A DNA stretch of 64,000 nt from Psychrobacter immobilis (GTDB lineage Bacteria > Pseudomonadota > Gammaproteobacteria > Pseudomonadales > Moraxellaceae): positions 1-64,000 of the forward strand of contig NZ_CAJGZQ010000018.1 of NCBI RefSeq assembly GCF_904846185.1, given 5' to 3'. The notes under the pieces are model-generated. The model was not told the DNA's origin and ran no database searches. It worked only from the letters and a program-made list of their open reading frames with translations. The position numbers were made by a program, and so were the translations under genes. This document shows positions 37,592-46,808 of the stretch, one piece after another (within the stretch, counting starts at the first letter, position 1; the number at the start of each line of letters is the position of its first letter).

Positions 37592-37619
37592 AACCTTTAG
37601 TACCTTTTAGCACCTTTAG
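37592..37619. repeat. Three tandem copies of an ACCTTTTAG-like 9-10 bp repeat
   Basis: AACCTTTAG, TACCTTTTAG and CACCTTTAG follow one another on the plus strand, just upstream of the panB ribosome-binding site (minus strand: CTAAAGGT repeats). A chance duplication or a regulatory site are both possible. Confidence 0.5.
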
Positions 37620-37727
37620 CTGTCTCTAGCTATTATTCTGATTGTGATCAAAAATTTTAGCAATCTTTTGGTATAAGTGTTTTACCTTAAAAGAAGTGAA
37701 CGCTGTCACTCTTTTATAATAGATTGG

Positions 37728-38249
37728 CTACAGTAATTTTAAGCCTGTCCAATCTTTGCTAAGCGGATAATCATCTATCGATTTGCCAGCAATGGTAAGC
37801 GCTGGGGTTAACTCTCGCAGTGGTAATAAGACAAAATTACGCTCAAACAATCCAGCGTGCGGTACGGTTAATTGTGGCTCAGTGATTTGCGCCTCACTGT
37901 ATAACAAAATATCGACATCCAAACTACGCTCACCCCAACGCCGTATTCGTGCACGCTTAGCCTCTTTTTCTAACTGTTGACAGTAAGCAAGCAACTCAAA
38001 AGGCGGCAATATCGTCTCAAACTCAGCGACGGCATTAACAAAATCAGGCTGATCTTGCGGTCCCATAGGCGCTGAAGCATAAAACGAAGAAACACGAACC
38101 GCACGTATTTGCTTATGCTCTTGCATCGCTGCGATTGCCTGCTGCAAATGTTCTACTGGTGAACCCAAGTCGTTAGACAAATTGCTACCCAAACCTACGT
38201 AGCAGGTTACCCAATTCGCGTTGCCCGCATCGTTAGTAATATTAGACAT
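37728..38249 (-). CDS. folK: Hydroxymethyl-dihydropterin pyrophosphokinase (FolK)
   Basis: Transfers pyrophosphate from ATP to 6-hydroxymethyl-7,8-dihydropterin in folate synthesis. About 173 residues: YVGLGSNLSN at the N-terminus, SSFYASAPMGPQDQPDFVNAV, then RRWGERSLDVDILLY with the metal-binding Asp-x-Asp and VPHAGLFERNFVLLPL. The start at 38249 overlaps the end of pcnB by 8 bases (38255 is an alternative), showing translational coupling. The longer frame to 38306 is inside pcnB and not needed. Confidence 0.93.
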   Translation of the reverse strand: MSNITNDAGNANWVTCYVGLGSNLSNDLGSPVEHLQQAIAAMQEHKQIRAVRVSSFYASAPMGPQDQPDFVNAVAEFETILPPFELLAYCQQLEKEAKRARIRRWGERSLDVDILLYSEAQITEPQLTVPHAGLFERNFVLLPLRELTPALTIAGKSIDDYPLSKDWTGLKLL

Positions 38250-40518
38250 TGTCATTACTAGGCTGGCGACGGCGACGTTTCGATGGGATAGGGCCTTTAT
38301 TGTCATTCACACTACTCATACCAACATTGCCGTTAGCAGCTTGGCTGGTTTTAGCAGAATTTGCTTCTGTCGTTCTGGCTGGTTTTTTAGCGCTTTCAGG
38401 TGTCGTAACCTTCGCCACTTTTTTGCGCTCAACCGTTTTTTTAGCCGGAACATCTGTTTTATCAGTAGGCTGGGCTGCTGGCTTAGGTGCTTTTTTTGCA
38501 TACTTTGCTGCAGCTTTAACGTCGTTGTTAGTCGTTACTTGCGTCTCTGTATTACTAGCAAGATTTATACTATCTACACTCGGCTGACGACGGCGACGCT
38601 TATGCGGTATCGGCTCGTTATTCATACTGACGAGCGCAGGCGATCTTGCTACCGAACGAGCCACAGATGAAGGCATAACCTCTGACTGTGTTGCTTTTGG
38701 CTGCTGAGCTTGATTTGAGCGATCAGGCTTACTGTCAGCCTTATTATAAGAGTTAGCATCAGAACTGGTATCCTGATTTTTTAGCGCTTTCTCAGCCGAT
38801 ACATTCTTCTGAGCAGGTTTTTTCTGCGCTGCCTCTTGACGATTATTAGGCTTATCGCCATTTGATAGCTGCTTCTGCAATGGCGGCACGACTTTTTCGT
38901 GCTCAATTACAAAAAGTGGTGCAGGCTTGGAATGATGGCGTTTATTTGCCGCTTGGTTGCTGCTATTGGCAAGAGATAGCTGTCGTAACTGAGCAAGCTC
39001 ATGACTATCTTGACTTACTTGCTGCGATTCATAGTGCTTGTTGTTACTGCCACCAGATTGCTTAACAGAGTCTGATTGACTGGCAGCGCGGCGACGGCGT
39101 GCTGGAATATTTGACGGGTCATTTACCATATTCTGATCATTCCTACCCTGCTCAGCAGTATCATTGGCTTTGCTGTGCTTGGTATTTTTTTGATGAGATA
39201 TTGAGTGATCGATGCTATTTGACTCTGAATTTTGACGATTACGCCCACGACCACGCTGCGCTTGTTGCCCTTTTTTATAGGCACCGCGACGAATATTTTC
39301 ATCAAAACCATCAATGGCTTGCTGCTGCTCTCGTTCAGACAATGTCTGATAAGTCTGCCACCAATCGCCCATACCATTGGTCGATTCTGATAATGGATGC
39401 TCAGCATCACCGCACTGCTCACGCAATAATAAAAAGTCAAAGCCTGCACGGAAGCGAGGATGCTCAGAGAGCTGGACGATTTGCTTGCTACGCGGGGCTG
39501 CAAGTTTTGGCTGCAATATCCAAATATCACGGATAAATTGCTCAGCAAATTTAGGAATAGCGGTTTTAATACGTTGACGGTCAATGACCTTGCCAGCCGC
39601 ATGCATCTGCGCTTCAGCAAATGGCATATTGCGCTTTTTGGCTTTTTCTAACTGATGCAGATAGTTTTCCCATAATATGGCTGCATAGAAAAATGCTGGA
39701 TTGATACTTTTGCCCGCTGCAATGCGTTTGTCAGTATTAATGGCCACTTGTTTCACTAAAGCGCTAGGCTCAGAAGGCGGATAAATAATTAAACTATCAA
39801 TCGCGCCCGACTCAAATAATAGCGGTAATAATGGCACCAAATAACCACCGGTAAACATCTTTTGCGTTTCATCATAGAGGCGATGCGGTGATATTTGCTC
39901 AAGCAGCGCCCAGTTACCATCATGAAACTGATCGGCTAACTCGTCATCAAACTCAAAACCGAGCTTGGCTTTAAAACGTAACGCCCGCAATAGTCTTACC
40001 GGATCTTCTTCGATACGAACGGGCGCATGGCCTAATAGGCGAATGATTCTATTATCAATGTCTTCAAGCGCACCGCAAAAATCATGCACCACACCTTTTA
40101 GTGGCTGATAATAAAGCGCATTGATCGAAAAATCACGACGAGAGAAGTCTTGTTGGATATCGCCCCAAACGTTATCACGCAGAATCATACCGTCTTGATT
40201 GGTGGTACCACTGCTGGTCGGCGGACCACGAAAGGTAGCGACTTCGATCAGCTCACGACCTGAATACACATGCGCCAACTGAAAGCGGCGACCGATAATG
40301 CGGCAGCGCTTACCAAAGACGTCTTTGATCTCATGCGGCTTGGCATCAGTGACAGCGTCAAAGTCTTTTGGGCGCAAACCCAATAAAGTATCACGCACAC
40401 CGCCGCCGACGATATAGGCGTCAAACCCTGCTCGGGTTAAGGTGGCAATTACTTCAGTAATGGAATTGGGTAATTCAGATTTATTCAGTTCTAACTGCTT
40501 GGCGGCACGCTCGGCCAT
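38242..40518 (-). CDS. pcnB: Poly(A) polymerase I (PcnB) with very long basic tail
   Basis: Adds 3' poly(A) tails to RNA and so promotes its decay. The nucleotidyltransferase domain (about 20-160) has GGGVRD and the catalytic KDFDAVTD (Asp52, Asp54), followed by RRDFSINAL and EDPVRLLRALRFKAKLGF. The conserved part ends near residue 420, close to the whole length of E. coli PcnB. It is followed by about 335 residues rich in Ser, Asn, Gln, Lys and Ala that look disordered. Three similar arginine motifs sit in this tail: IPARRRRAAS (471-480), IPHKRRRRQPS (637-647) and IPSKRRRRQPS (744-754). GAGGAG precedes the ATG. folK overlaps the stop. Confidence 0.93.
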   Translation of the reverse strand: MAERAAKQLELNKSELPNSITEVIATLTRAGFDAYIVGGGVRDTLLGLRPKDFDAVTDAKPHEIKDVFGKRCRIIGRRFQLAHVYSGRELIEVATFRGPPTSSGTTNQDGMILRDNVWGDIQQDFSRRDFSINALYYQPLKGVVHDFCGALEDIDNRIIRLLGHAPVRIEEDPVRLLRALRFKAKLGFEFDDELADQFHDGNWALLEQISPHRLYDETQKMFTGGYLVPLLPLLFESGAIDSLIIYPPSEPSALVKQVAINTDKRIAAGKSINPAFFYAAILWENYLHQLEKAKKRNMPFAEAQMHAAGKVIDRQRIKTAIPKFAEQFIRDIWILQPKLAAPRSKQIVQLSEHPRFRAGFDFLLLREQCGDAEHPLSESTNGMGDWWQTYQTLSEREQQQAIDGFDENIRRGAYKKGQQAQRGRGRNRQNSESNSIDHSISHQKNTKHSKANDTAEQGRNDQNMVNDPSNIPARRRRAASQSDSVKQSGGSNNKHYESQQVSQDSHELAQLRQLSLANSSNQAANKRHHSKPAPLFVIEHEKVVPPLQKQLSNGDKPNNRQEAAQKKPAQKNVSAEKALKNQDTSSDANSYNKADSKPDRSNQAQQPKATQSEVMPSSVARSVARSPALVSMNNEPIPHKRRRRQPSVDSINLASNTETQVTTNNDVKAAAKYAKKAPKPAAQPTDKTDVPAKKTVERKKVAKVTTPESAKKPARTTEANSAKTSQAANGNVGMSSVNDNKGPIPSKRRRRQPSNDNV

Positions 40519-40684
40519 GCATCTACTCCTCGCCGGTATTCTTTAACCACCCCTGATCAACACAGCGTTTATCAGGCGGATGTAACTGCTAGTTTAACAA
40601 ATTTTGCGCGTGGTAGGTGCGTTATGACATTTAGTTACGTGCTATTTTGTCAATATTGGGGTTAATTAATGCAAAATAATGCTA

Positions 40685-41059
40685 TTAATCTTGCACGCGT
40701 AAACGGGCTCGATTTTTCTCAATCGTTTTTGCGCCAATACCTTTTACCTTTGCTAACTCATCCACTGTCTTAAAATCGCCAAACATGTCGCGATATAAAA
40801 TAATCGCTTGGGCTTTACTACTACCGATACCGTTTAATGAAACGAGCGCGCCTTCACTAGCACGATTGATATTAATGGTGGCTTGGTCACGTACCTGTAT
40901 TTTGGCACTTTCTTGCGCCAATAGATATTCATAAGCCCTTTGAGGATTATCAAAACAAGGCGCAGCTTGAACACTGTTCAACATAAAGACCGCCAATATT
41001 AGACTGAAAACAGCCATATTGACTAAGCTAACAAATGAGACCTTATGATAAACGTTCAT
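40685..41059 (-). CDS. ComEA-like helix-hairpin-helix DNA-binding protein
   Basis: A 124-residue protein with an N-terminal signal sequence or membrane anchor (VSLVNMAVFSLILAVFMLNSVQAA). It has a C-terminal double helix-hairpin-helix domain (ININRASEGALVSLNGIGSSKAQAI and VDELAKVKGIGAKTIEKNRARL), as in the periplasmic DNA receptor ComEA of natural transformation. Because family members without competence roles exist, the function is only suggested. Its ATG overlaps the mazG stop codon (ATGA), so the two are translationally coupled. Confidence 0.85.
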   Translation of the reverse strand: MNVYHKVSFVSLVNMAVFSLILAVFMLNSVQAAPCFDNPQRAYEYLLAQESAKIQVRDQATININRASEGALVSLNGIGSSKAQAIILYRDMFGDFKTVDELAKVKGIGAKTIEKNRARLRVQD

Positions 41060-41937
41060 GACGATCGTTCATGTTGTTTCGCCGCTTCCCACAGTGCATC
41101 CATCTCTGCTATATCGCTGTCTTCTAAACGCTTGCCAGCCGCAGCTAACTGCGCTTCAATATAACCAAAGCGTGATTTGAATTTATGCACACAAGTAAGG
41201 GCAGCTGTCTCAGCATCAAGGTTCAATTTACGCGCCACATTCACCAGCGCAAACATACAATCACCCAGCTCTTTTTCAATATCACTAATATTGGCTTTGC
41301 TTATGTCATATTTGTCAGCTTCTTTTGATTTATCTATCAATTCAGCCTTTAACTCGGCAATCTCTTCATCCAACTTATCAAAAGCGCCGCTGACCCCTTC
41401 CCAATCAAACCCTAACTTTGACGCCTGTTTTTGCACATCTTGTGCTTGCATAAGCGCACTGCCCGCTTTGGTATTGTCTAAACGACGTTTGGGTTTGCCT
41501 CGTGCCGCGCGCGCTTGCTGCTCCTCTGCTTTAATCTCATCCCAACGAGCTTTTACCGCCGTGTCATCTTCAAGGGTTTCAGCCTCAAACACATGTGGAT
41601 GACGACGAATGAGCTTTTCTTGTAAAGTGGTGATAACATCGCTCATGCCAAAGCGACCTTGCTCCGCATACATCTGACAATGAAACACCACTTGCAGCAA
41701 CACATCACCAAGCTCGCCTTTGATATCCTCATCGTCATTACTTTGTACCGCCTCGCCTAGCTCATAAGCTTCTTCAATCGCATACGGAATGAGGCTATGA
41801 TTGCTTTGCTTTTTATCCCACGGACAGTCAACACGTAGCCGTGCCATTAAAGCCAATAAATCGTCTAATTCACCACTAGCAGGTGGTGTACCTTGTACCG
41901 GTTGGGGGGCTGATATGTTGGCTACTGGGTTACTCAT
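41056..41937 (-). CDS. mazG: Nucleoside triphosphate pyrophosphohydrolase MazG
   Basis: Hydrolyses nucleoside triphosphates to monophosphate and pyrophosphate, cleaning aberrant nucleotides and lowering ppGpp. 293 residues with two MazG domains: LRVDCPWDKKQSNHSLIPYAIEEAYEL...ELGDVLLQVVFH in the first, and EEIAELKAELI...EKELGDCMFALVNVARKL in the second; both carry the EExxE/ExxD metal-binding pattern. AGGAG precedes the ATG. It is divergent from the phosphomutase gene and coupled to the ComEA-like gene. Confidence 0.94.
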   Translation of the reverse strand: MSNPVANISAPQPVQGTPPASGELDDLLALMARLRVDCPWDKKQSNHSLIPYAIEEAYELGEAVQSNDDEDIKGELGDVLLQVVFHCQMYAEQGRFGMSDVITTLQEKLIRRHPHVFEAETLEDDTAVKARWDEIKAEEQQARAARGKPKRRLDNTKAGSALMQAQDVQKQASKLGFDWEGVSGAFDKLDEEIAELKAELIDKSKEADKYDISKANISDIEKELGDCMFALVNVARKLNLDAETAALTCVHKFKSRFGYIEAQLAAAGKRLEDSDIAEMDALWEAAKQHERSS

Positions 41938-42093
41938 AAGGCAGGCTCCTGTTTAATAGATGGCTTGGGGCGTGATGACTCTTTTATAAAATATAAAGCG
42001 GATGATAAGGTGGCATTGGTGGGTTATTGGCTTATAATTGCGTGGTCTGCCTCGTTATTTTACCACCACTTATCTGCAAGGAACCTTATTATT

Positions 42094-43584
42094 ATGTCAA
42101 CTTCTATGGCCACAGGCTACCAGCCAGCAACTGAATTTTATCCTATGAGCATTGGCTCGTTTAAAGCTTATGATATTCGCGGCGAGCTTGGGGTGACCCT
42201 AGATGATGCCATCGCTTATCGTATCGGTCGCGCCTTTGCTCAGATTTTGTCTCAGCGTTATCACGCCGCCGTGACGGACGATCAACAGAGTGAGCTTGCC
42301 GTACTAAGACCTGCCATCGTCATCGGTAGCGATATCCGTCATTCAAGCGAGCCGCTAAAACAGGCCGCTATCTGCGGTATGATAGATGCCGGTGTCGATG
42401 TGATTGATTTGGGCATGAGCGGCACTGAAGAGGTCTATTTTGCCACCAGTCATTATCAGACGTTGGGTGGCATCGAAGTCACTGCCAGTCATAATCCTAT
42501 CAATTATAATGGCTTAAAACTGGTCAAAGAACATTCAAAACCCATTAGCGCCGATGATGGTTTAGCAGAGATTCAAGCATTGGCAGAATCTGGGCAATTT
42601 ACCACTGAAAACCAATCAGGAACGTTGCAATTATTGACTGATAAAAGTGCTTATGTTAATCACGTCATCAGCTTTATAGATACCGATAAATTAAAACCGC
42701 TGAAACTGGTTATTAACTCAGGCAATGGTAGTGCAGGCCCCGTGGTTGATTTATTAATTGACAAGCTTGCACAAGCTGGTGCGCCAATTGAAGTGATTAC
42801 ACTGCATCATGCCCCTGATGGCAGCTTCCCAAATGGCATCCCCAATCCTATGATTGATGCCAATAGAGTGGCCACTCAGCAAGCGGTTTTAGAACATAAT
42901 GCCGATCTTGGCATTGCCTTTGATGGCGACTTTGACCGCTGCTTTTTATTCGATGAACATGGTGAATTTATTGATGGTAGTTACATCGTCGGCATGCTCG
43001 CTCAAGCATTTTTGAATAAGTACCCAAATGAGTCAATCGTCTACGATCCACGTGTCATTTACAATACTGAAGCAGTGATTAAGGAACATAACGGTAAGGC
43101 TGTCATCAGTAAATCTGGACATTCATTTATTAAGCAAGTCATGCGTGACTCTGGCGCTGTTTATGGCGGCGAGATGTCTGCACATCACTATTTCCGTGAC
43201 TTTTTCTATTGCGATAGCGGCATGATCCCTTGGCTGCTCACCATCGAGCTGTTGTCTGTCACCGGTAAGACTTTATCAGAATTGGTTACTGGCTATATTC
43301 AAGCATATCCAAGTTCAGGCGAGCTTAATTTTCGTCTCACCACTCATGATGCGCCAACGATTATTAGCGCTATTGAGGAAAAATTTAGCAGCGAAAATCC
43401 GACCAAATCAACCCTTGATGGCTTAAGTCTTAACTTCGGCGAGTGGCGTTTTAACTTACGTGCCTCAAATACAGAACCACTGATCAGATTAAATATTGAA
43501 AGTCGTGGCGATAAAGAGTTATTAGCTATTAAAATTCGAGAGATTCAACAGTGGCTAGCGGCACAAGGTGCTGTACCAGCGTAA
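42094..43584 (+). CDS. Phosphomannomutase/phosphoglucomutase (AlgC/ManB type)
   Basis: Interconverts hexose 1- and 6-phosphates, feeding UDP-glucose or GDP-mannose synthesis for surface polysaccharides. About 496 residues with the phosphoserine loop TASHNPINYNG, the magnesium loop DGDFDR, GEMSAHHYF of the sugar-binding loop and RASNTEPLIRLN of the phosphate loop. The ATG at 42094 has AAGGAA upstream; the longer frame back to 41965 is not family-like. It corresponds in position to pgm at the end of the Acinetobacter capsule locus, facing the ugd-like, pgi, galU and galE genes. Confidence 0.93.
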   Translation: MSTSMATGYQPATEFYPMSIGSFKAYDIRGELGVTLDDAIAYRIGRAFAQILSQRYHAAVTDDQQSELAVLRPAIVIGSDIRHSSEPLKQAAICGMIDAGVDVIDLGMSGTEEVYFATSHYQTLGGIEVTASHNPINYNGLKLVKEHSKPISADDGLAEIQALAESGQFTTENQSGTLQLLTDKSAYVNHVISFIDTDKLKPLKLVINSGNGSAGPVVDLLIDKLAQAGAPIEVITLHHAPDGSFPNGIPNPMIDANRVATQQAVLEHNADLGIAFDGDFDRCFLFDEHGEFIDGSYIVGMLAQAFLNKYPNESIVYDPRVIYNTEAVIKEHNGKAVISKSGHSFIKQVMRDSGAVYGGEMSAHHYFRDFFYCDSGMIPWLLTIELLSVTGKTLSELVTGYIQAYPSSGELNFRLTTHDAPTIISAIEEKFSSENPTKSTLDGLSLNFGEWRFNLRASNTEPLIRLNIESRGDKELLAIKIREIQQWLAAQGAVPA

Positions 43585-43623
43585 ACGAATACGACTTAAT
43601 ATGGGTGATTTCGATTAAAAATC

Positions 43624-43660
43624 AAAAAAAGCTCGCTGATAATTATCAACGAGCTTTTTT
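43624..43660. terminator. Bidirectional terminator between phosphomutase and ugd-like gene
   Basis: The stem AAAAAGCTCG / CGAGCTTTTT encloses a further palindrome TGATAATTATCA. It lies between two convergent genes with A and T tracts at each side. Confidence 0.9.
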
Positions 43661-43684
43661 AGCAACTGAAAAGCTTGAATAAAG

Positions 43685-45097
43685 CTATTTAGACCGACCA
43701 ATGCCCATATAGTCACCTACCAGACTATCGATCTGCAATCGTGTCAGTGCATTTTGCGCATCAAATACTGGCATCGCGTGTTGATTAAGCTTGGTAATAT
43801 CTAGTTGATCTTGTGGCGACCAACTAACGATAAAAATCGCCTGTGCGGCATTTAGCTGCTGATAAGGATTATTAATCAATTGCAGTAATGATTGCTGCTG
43901 ATAAAGCATGGCAAGTTCATCTTGTGCTTTATCGCTATACACTAAAGTACGAATATTATAAGACCATAATAACGCTAGCAATGGATGTATGGCTGAGCCT
44001 GCGGTACGTCCTGAGCCTGATTTATAACTACCGCCCCAAATCATCACCGTTTTATTGTCAATAAACCCATCAAAATATTGCCAGAATTTGCGGAATATCA
44101 GCTCTTTTTGATCTTCGTTGATGTGCATGACTGACTGCAGCAGCGGCATATCTAAACTGTGCGTTTGGCTGGACTGCTGTAACTTAGCCAGTTCAGTGGG
44201 TAGTGTGTTACCACCAAAGCCCCAGCCTGCTTGCAGATAACTGCTGCCGACCCGCGCGTCTAGCCCCATGATACGACTGACTTGCTTGATATCTACCTGT
44301 TGACTGTCCGCCAAGCGTGACATCTCATTCATAAAACTCACTCGCGTCGCCAGCATCGCCATGATACTGCTACGGGCAAACTCTATCGTTGCGATATCAG
44401 CGTGATGAGCGGCACGCGCATGCTGCATTAACGGCGTCAATACTTCTAGATGCTGGCTACTGTTGGCTGTTTTTTCACCAAGCAACCACAGTGAGGGATT
44501 TAACATTGAGCTATAAGCATCACCATCTTGCAAGAATACAAACGGCACATAGTAGACCCACGCGCGCTGCAAACGCTGAGCCAGTGCTGAGACAACCCCT
44601 AGTTTCTCAATGCCACTTATAATCACGGGTAGCGATTGCTGATGGCTATGGTTGAATGCGGTAATCCAGCTGGCTTCTGCCCATACTGGCTTGATACTGT
44701 CTAAAAACAACCAATAAAGCGCAACGGTGCTTTGGTCGTCAATCTCATTGCTCTCATTGATGTGACGACTGTCACTAAAATTTGTCGTTTCATAATATTG
44801 TATTAACGTGTCAGCGCTAGCCGGTAATGCTGTACTAATTATAACCTGCTGCTGCTCATACATCTGCCACAGTGCTTGCAAATGATGCTCAAAGCCGTAT
44901 TGCTGTATTTGCTGCGTCAATAGCTCAATATCTGCATAAAGATGCACGCGCTGACCGAGACTTGCCAGCACCACGGCGCTAGTAATGGCCTCAATGCTAT
45001 GACCAATAAGCACACAAACTTGCTTGCTTGCAGTGCTTTGTGGTTTAGATTCATGCGTATATTTAGGTGTATTGTCATTTATAAAAACAGCGCTCAT
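43685..45097 (-). CDS. Degenerate UDP-glucose dehydrogenase-like protein (probable pseudoenzyme)
   Basis: A 470-residue protein with the three-domain layout of UDP-glucose/GDP-mannose dehydrogenases, at the place where ugd sits in Acinetobacter capsule loci. The active site is gone. The expected GGSCFPKD reads GGNTLPTE (295-302), so the nucleophilic Cys is Thr298 and the Lys is Thr301. In the central helix the usual Lys and Asn are Arg242 and Met246. The N-terminal Rossmann glycines are also lost (VLIGHSIEAITSAVV). The frame is open over its full length and ribosome-binding signals remain. It may have a structural or regulatory role or be decaying. The C-terminal domain still looks foldable (VMIWGGSYKSGSGRTAGS). 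Confidence 0.8.
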   Translation of the reverse strand: MSAVFINDNTPKYTHESKPQSTASKQVCVLIGHSIEAITSAVVLASLGQRVHLYADIELLTQQIQQYGFEHHLQALWQMYEQQQVIISTALPASADTLIQYYETTNFSDSRHINESNEIDDQSTVALYWLFLDSIKPVWAEASWITAFNHSHQQSLPVIISGIEKLGVVSALAQRLQRAWVYYVPFVFLQDGDAYSSMLNPSLWLLGEKTANSSQHLEVLTPLMQHARAAHHADIATIEFARSSIMAMLATRVSFMNEMSRLADSQQVDIKQVSRIMGLDARVGSSYLQAGWGFGGNTLPTELAKLQQSSQTHSLDMPLLQSVMHINEDQKELIFRKFWQYFDGFIDNKTVMIWGGSYKSGSGRTAGSAIHPLLALLWSYNIRTLVYSDKAQDELAMLYQQQSLLQLINNPYQQLNAAQAIFIVSWSPQDQLDITKLNQHAMPVFDAQNALTRLQIDSLVGDYMGIGRSK

Positions 45098-45137
45098 GCG
45101 TTCACCTTTAATGATTATCGACTTAGTAGCAAAACGA

Positions 45138-46805
45138 TCAAGACAGCTGCTGAATGTGTTTTAACAGCTGGTTAGTGGAGCTGTCAAACTGACTCTCACC
45201 TGCTTGCTGCATGGCTTGATGTACAGACTCTGCCATTTGCTTGCCCATCTCGACGCCCCACTGATCAAATGGATTAATATCCCAAATGCTGGCCATGACA
45301 TAGACCTTATGTTCATAAAGCGCAATCAGCGCTCCCAAACTATGCGGCGTCAGCTCATCGATCAGCAATGTCGTTGACGGCTGATTGCCACGGTAATATT
45401 TATACTTATCCGCAGCAGAAGCTACTTGAACCTCAGACTCTTGAAGCGCGGCATTACCAAAAGCCAGCACTCGGCTCTGTGCTAGACAATTGGCCAGAGA
45501 CAGCTCATGCTGCTGCTGTAATGGCGCGTTTTGCGATTGACCACTATAACGGCGCACACAAGCAATAAAATCACAAGACACTTGCTGTGTACCTTGATGT
45601 AGCAACTGATAAAAGGCATGCTGCGCGTTAGAGCCTATCTCGCCCCACAGAATCGGACAGGTATCATAATCAATATGATCACCGTGTTGAGTGACCGATT
45701 TACCATTACTCTCCATCTCAAGCTGGGTTAAGTAGCTTGGTAAATAGCTAAGCCGACCATCATAGGGCAATACGGTATGAGCATTTACCTGTAAAAAGGT
45801 ACCGTTCCAAACAGCAAGCAAACCCAACAATACTGGTAAGTTTTCTGCAAAATCTGCTTTGGCAAAATGCTCATCCATACTATGAGCCCCAGCCAATAAC
45901 GCTTTAAACCCAGCCATCCCGATACGAATAGCAATAGCAAGACCAATCGCCGACCATAAAGAAAAACGCCCACCAACCCATTCCCAAAGCTGTAGCTGAT
46001 GCTCAGGATGGATACCCCAAGCACTCATTTTTTCACTATTAGCGGAGATACCAATAAAGTGGCGGCGTAGCACACTATCTTCAGTACCTGCACGCAGCTT
46101 GGCAGTGGCAAGCAGCCATGACAATGCTGTCTTAGCATTAGATAACGTATCAACCGTGCCAAATGACTTGGACGAGATGATAAACAAGGTCGTTTCAGGA
46201 TTGAGGTGCTTCAGCAAATTATCAAGCTGAGTACCGTCCATATTAGAGACGAAATGTACTTCAATGTCGGTATCTGCCCACTCATCTAGCGCGGTCGTCG
46301 CCATAAGCGGCCCAAGGTCAGAGCCACCAACGCCAATATTGACCACATCCGTGATGGCTTTACCAGAAAATCCGCGCCATGTACCACTACGGACACGTTC
46401 AGATAAACGTGCTACTTGCGACAGACTATCATGCACATCAGCGACGACATTTTGCCCATCAACGTCTAGTTTGGCAGACTCTGGCAATCGTAGTGCTGTA
46501 TGCAAGGCAGCACGCTCCTCGCTGGTATTGACCATCGCACCTTGCAGAAGTGCATCAATCCTTGTGGACAATTCACAGCTTTCTGCTAGCTGCAACAGAT
46601 TTACCAGCACCTGCTCATCGATACATTGCTTGCTATAGTCCATATATAGCGCGCCAGCTTGCATGCTAAAGCGCGTTGCACGACTGTCATCTTGCGCAAA
46701 CAAGGCTGCCAATGACCATGGCTGCTTTGCTAGCGTTTGTAGCTGCTGCCAGTATGTAGAGTTACGAGCACTGTTATAAGCGCTATTGCCTTTTATCTCA
46801 GCCAT
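45138..46805 (-). CDS. pgi: Glucose-6-phosphate isomerase (Pgi)
   Basis: Interconverts glucose 6-phosphate and fructose 6-phosphate, supplying hexose phosphates for glycan precursors and central metabolism. 555 residues with VGIGGSDLGP-like NIGVGGSDLGPLMAT, HFVSNMDGTQL, FIISSKSFGTVDTLSNA, the GGRFSLWSAIGL signature and the C-terminal FDQWGVEMGKQMA. The ATG is three bases after the galU stop codon, so galU and pgi are in one transcript. Confidence 0.96.
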   Translation of the reverse strand: MAEIKGNSAYNSARNSTYWQQLQTLAKQPWSLAALFAQDDSRATRFSMQAGALYMDYSKQCIDEQVLVNLLQLAESCELSTRIDALLQGAMVNTSEERAALHTALRLPESAKLDVDGQNVVADVHDSLSQVARLSERVRSGTWRGFSGKAITDVVNIGVGGSDLGPLMATTALDEWADTDIEVHFVSNMDGTQLDNLLKHLNPETTLFIISSKSFGTVDTLSNAKTALSWLLATAKLRAGTEDSVLRRHFIGISANSEKMSAWGIHPEHQLQLWEWVGGRFSLWSAIGLAIAIRIGMAGFKALLAGAHSMDEHFAKADFAENLPVLLGLLAVWNGTFLQVNAHTVLPYDGRLSYLPSYLTQLEMESNGKSVTQHGDHIDYDTCPILWGEIGSNAQHAFYQLLHQGTQQVSCDFIACVRRYSGQSQNAPLQQQHELSLANCLAQSRVLAFGNAALQESEVQVASAADKYKYYRGNQPSTTLLIDELTPHSLGALIALYEHKVYVMASIWDINPFDQWGVEMGKQMAESVHQAMQQAGESQFDSSTNQLLKHIQQLS

Positions 46806-46808
46806 CAG

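Noticed and set aside
38221..38670. 149- and 112-codon plus-strand frames across the pcnB tail
   Set aside because: They arise from the low-complexity tail read in antisense; Phe/Cys-rich without plausible starts.
39123..39620. 165-codon frame antisense to pcnB
   Set aside because: Mirror frame of a clear coding region; the protein has no recognisable features and no independent start signals.
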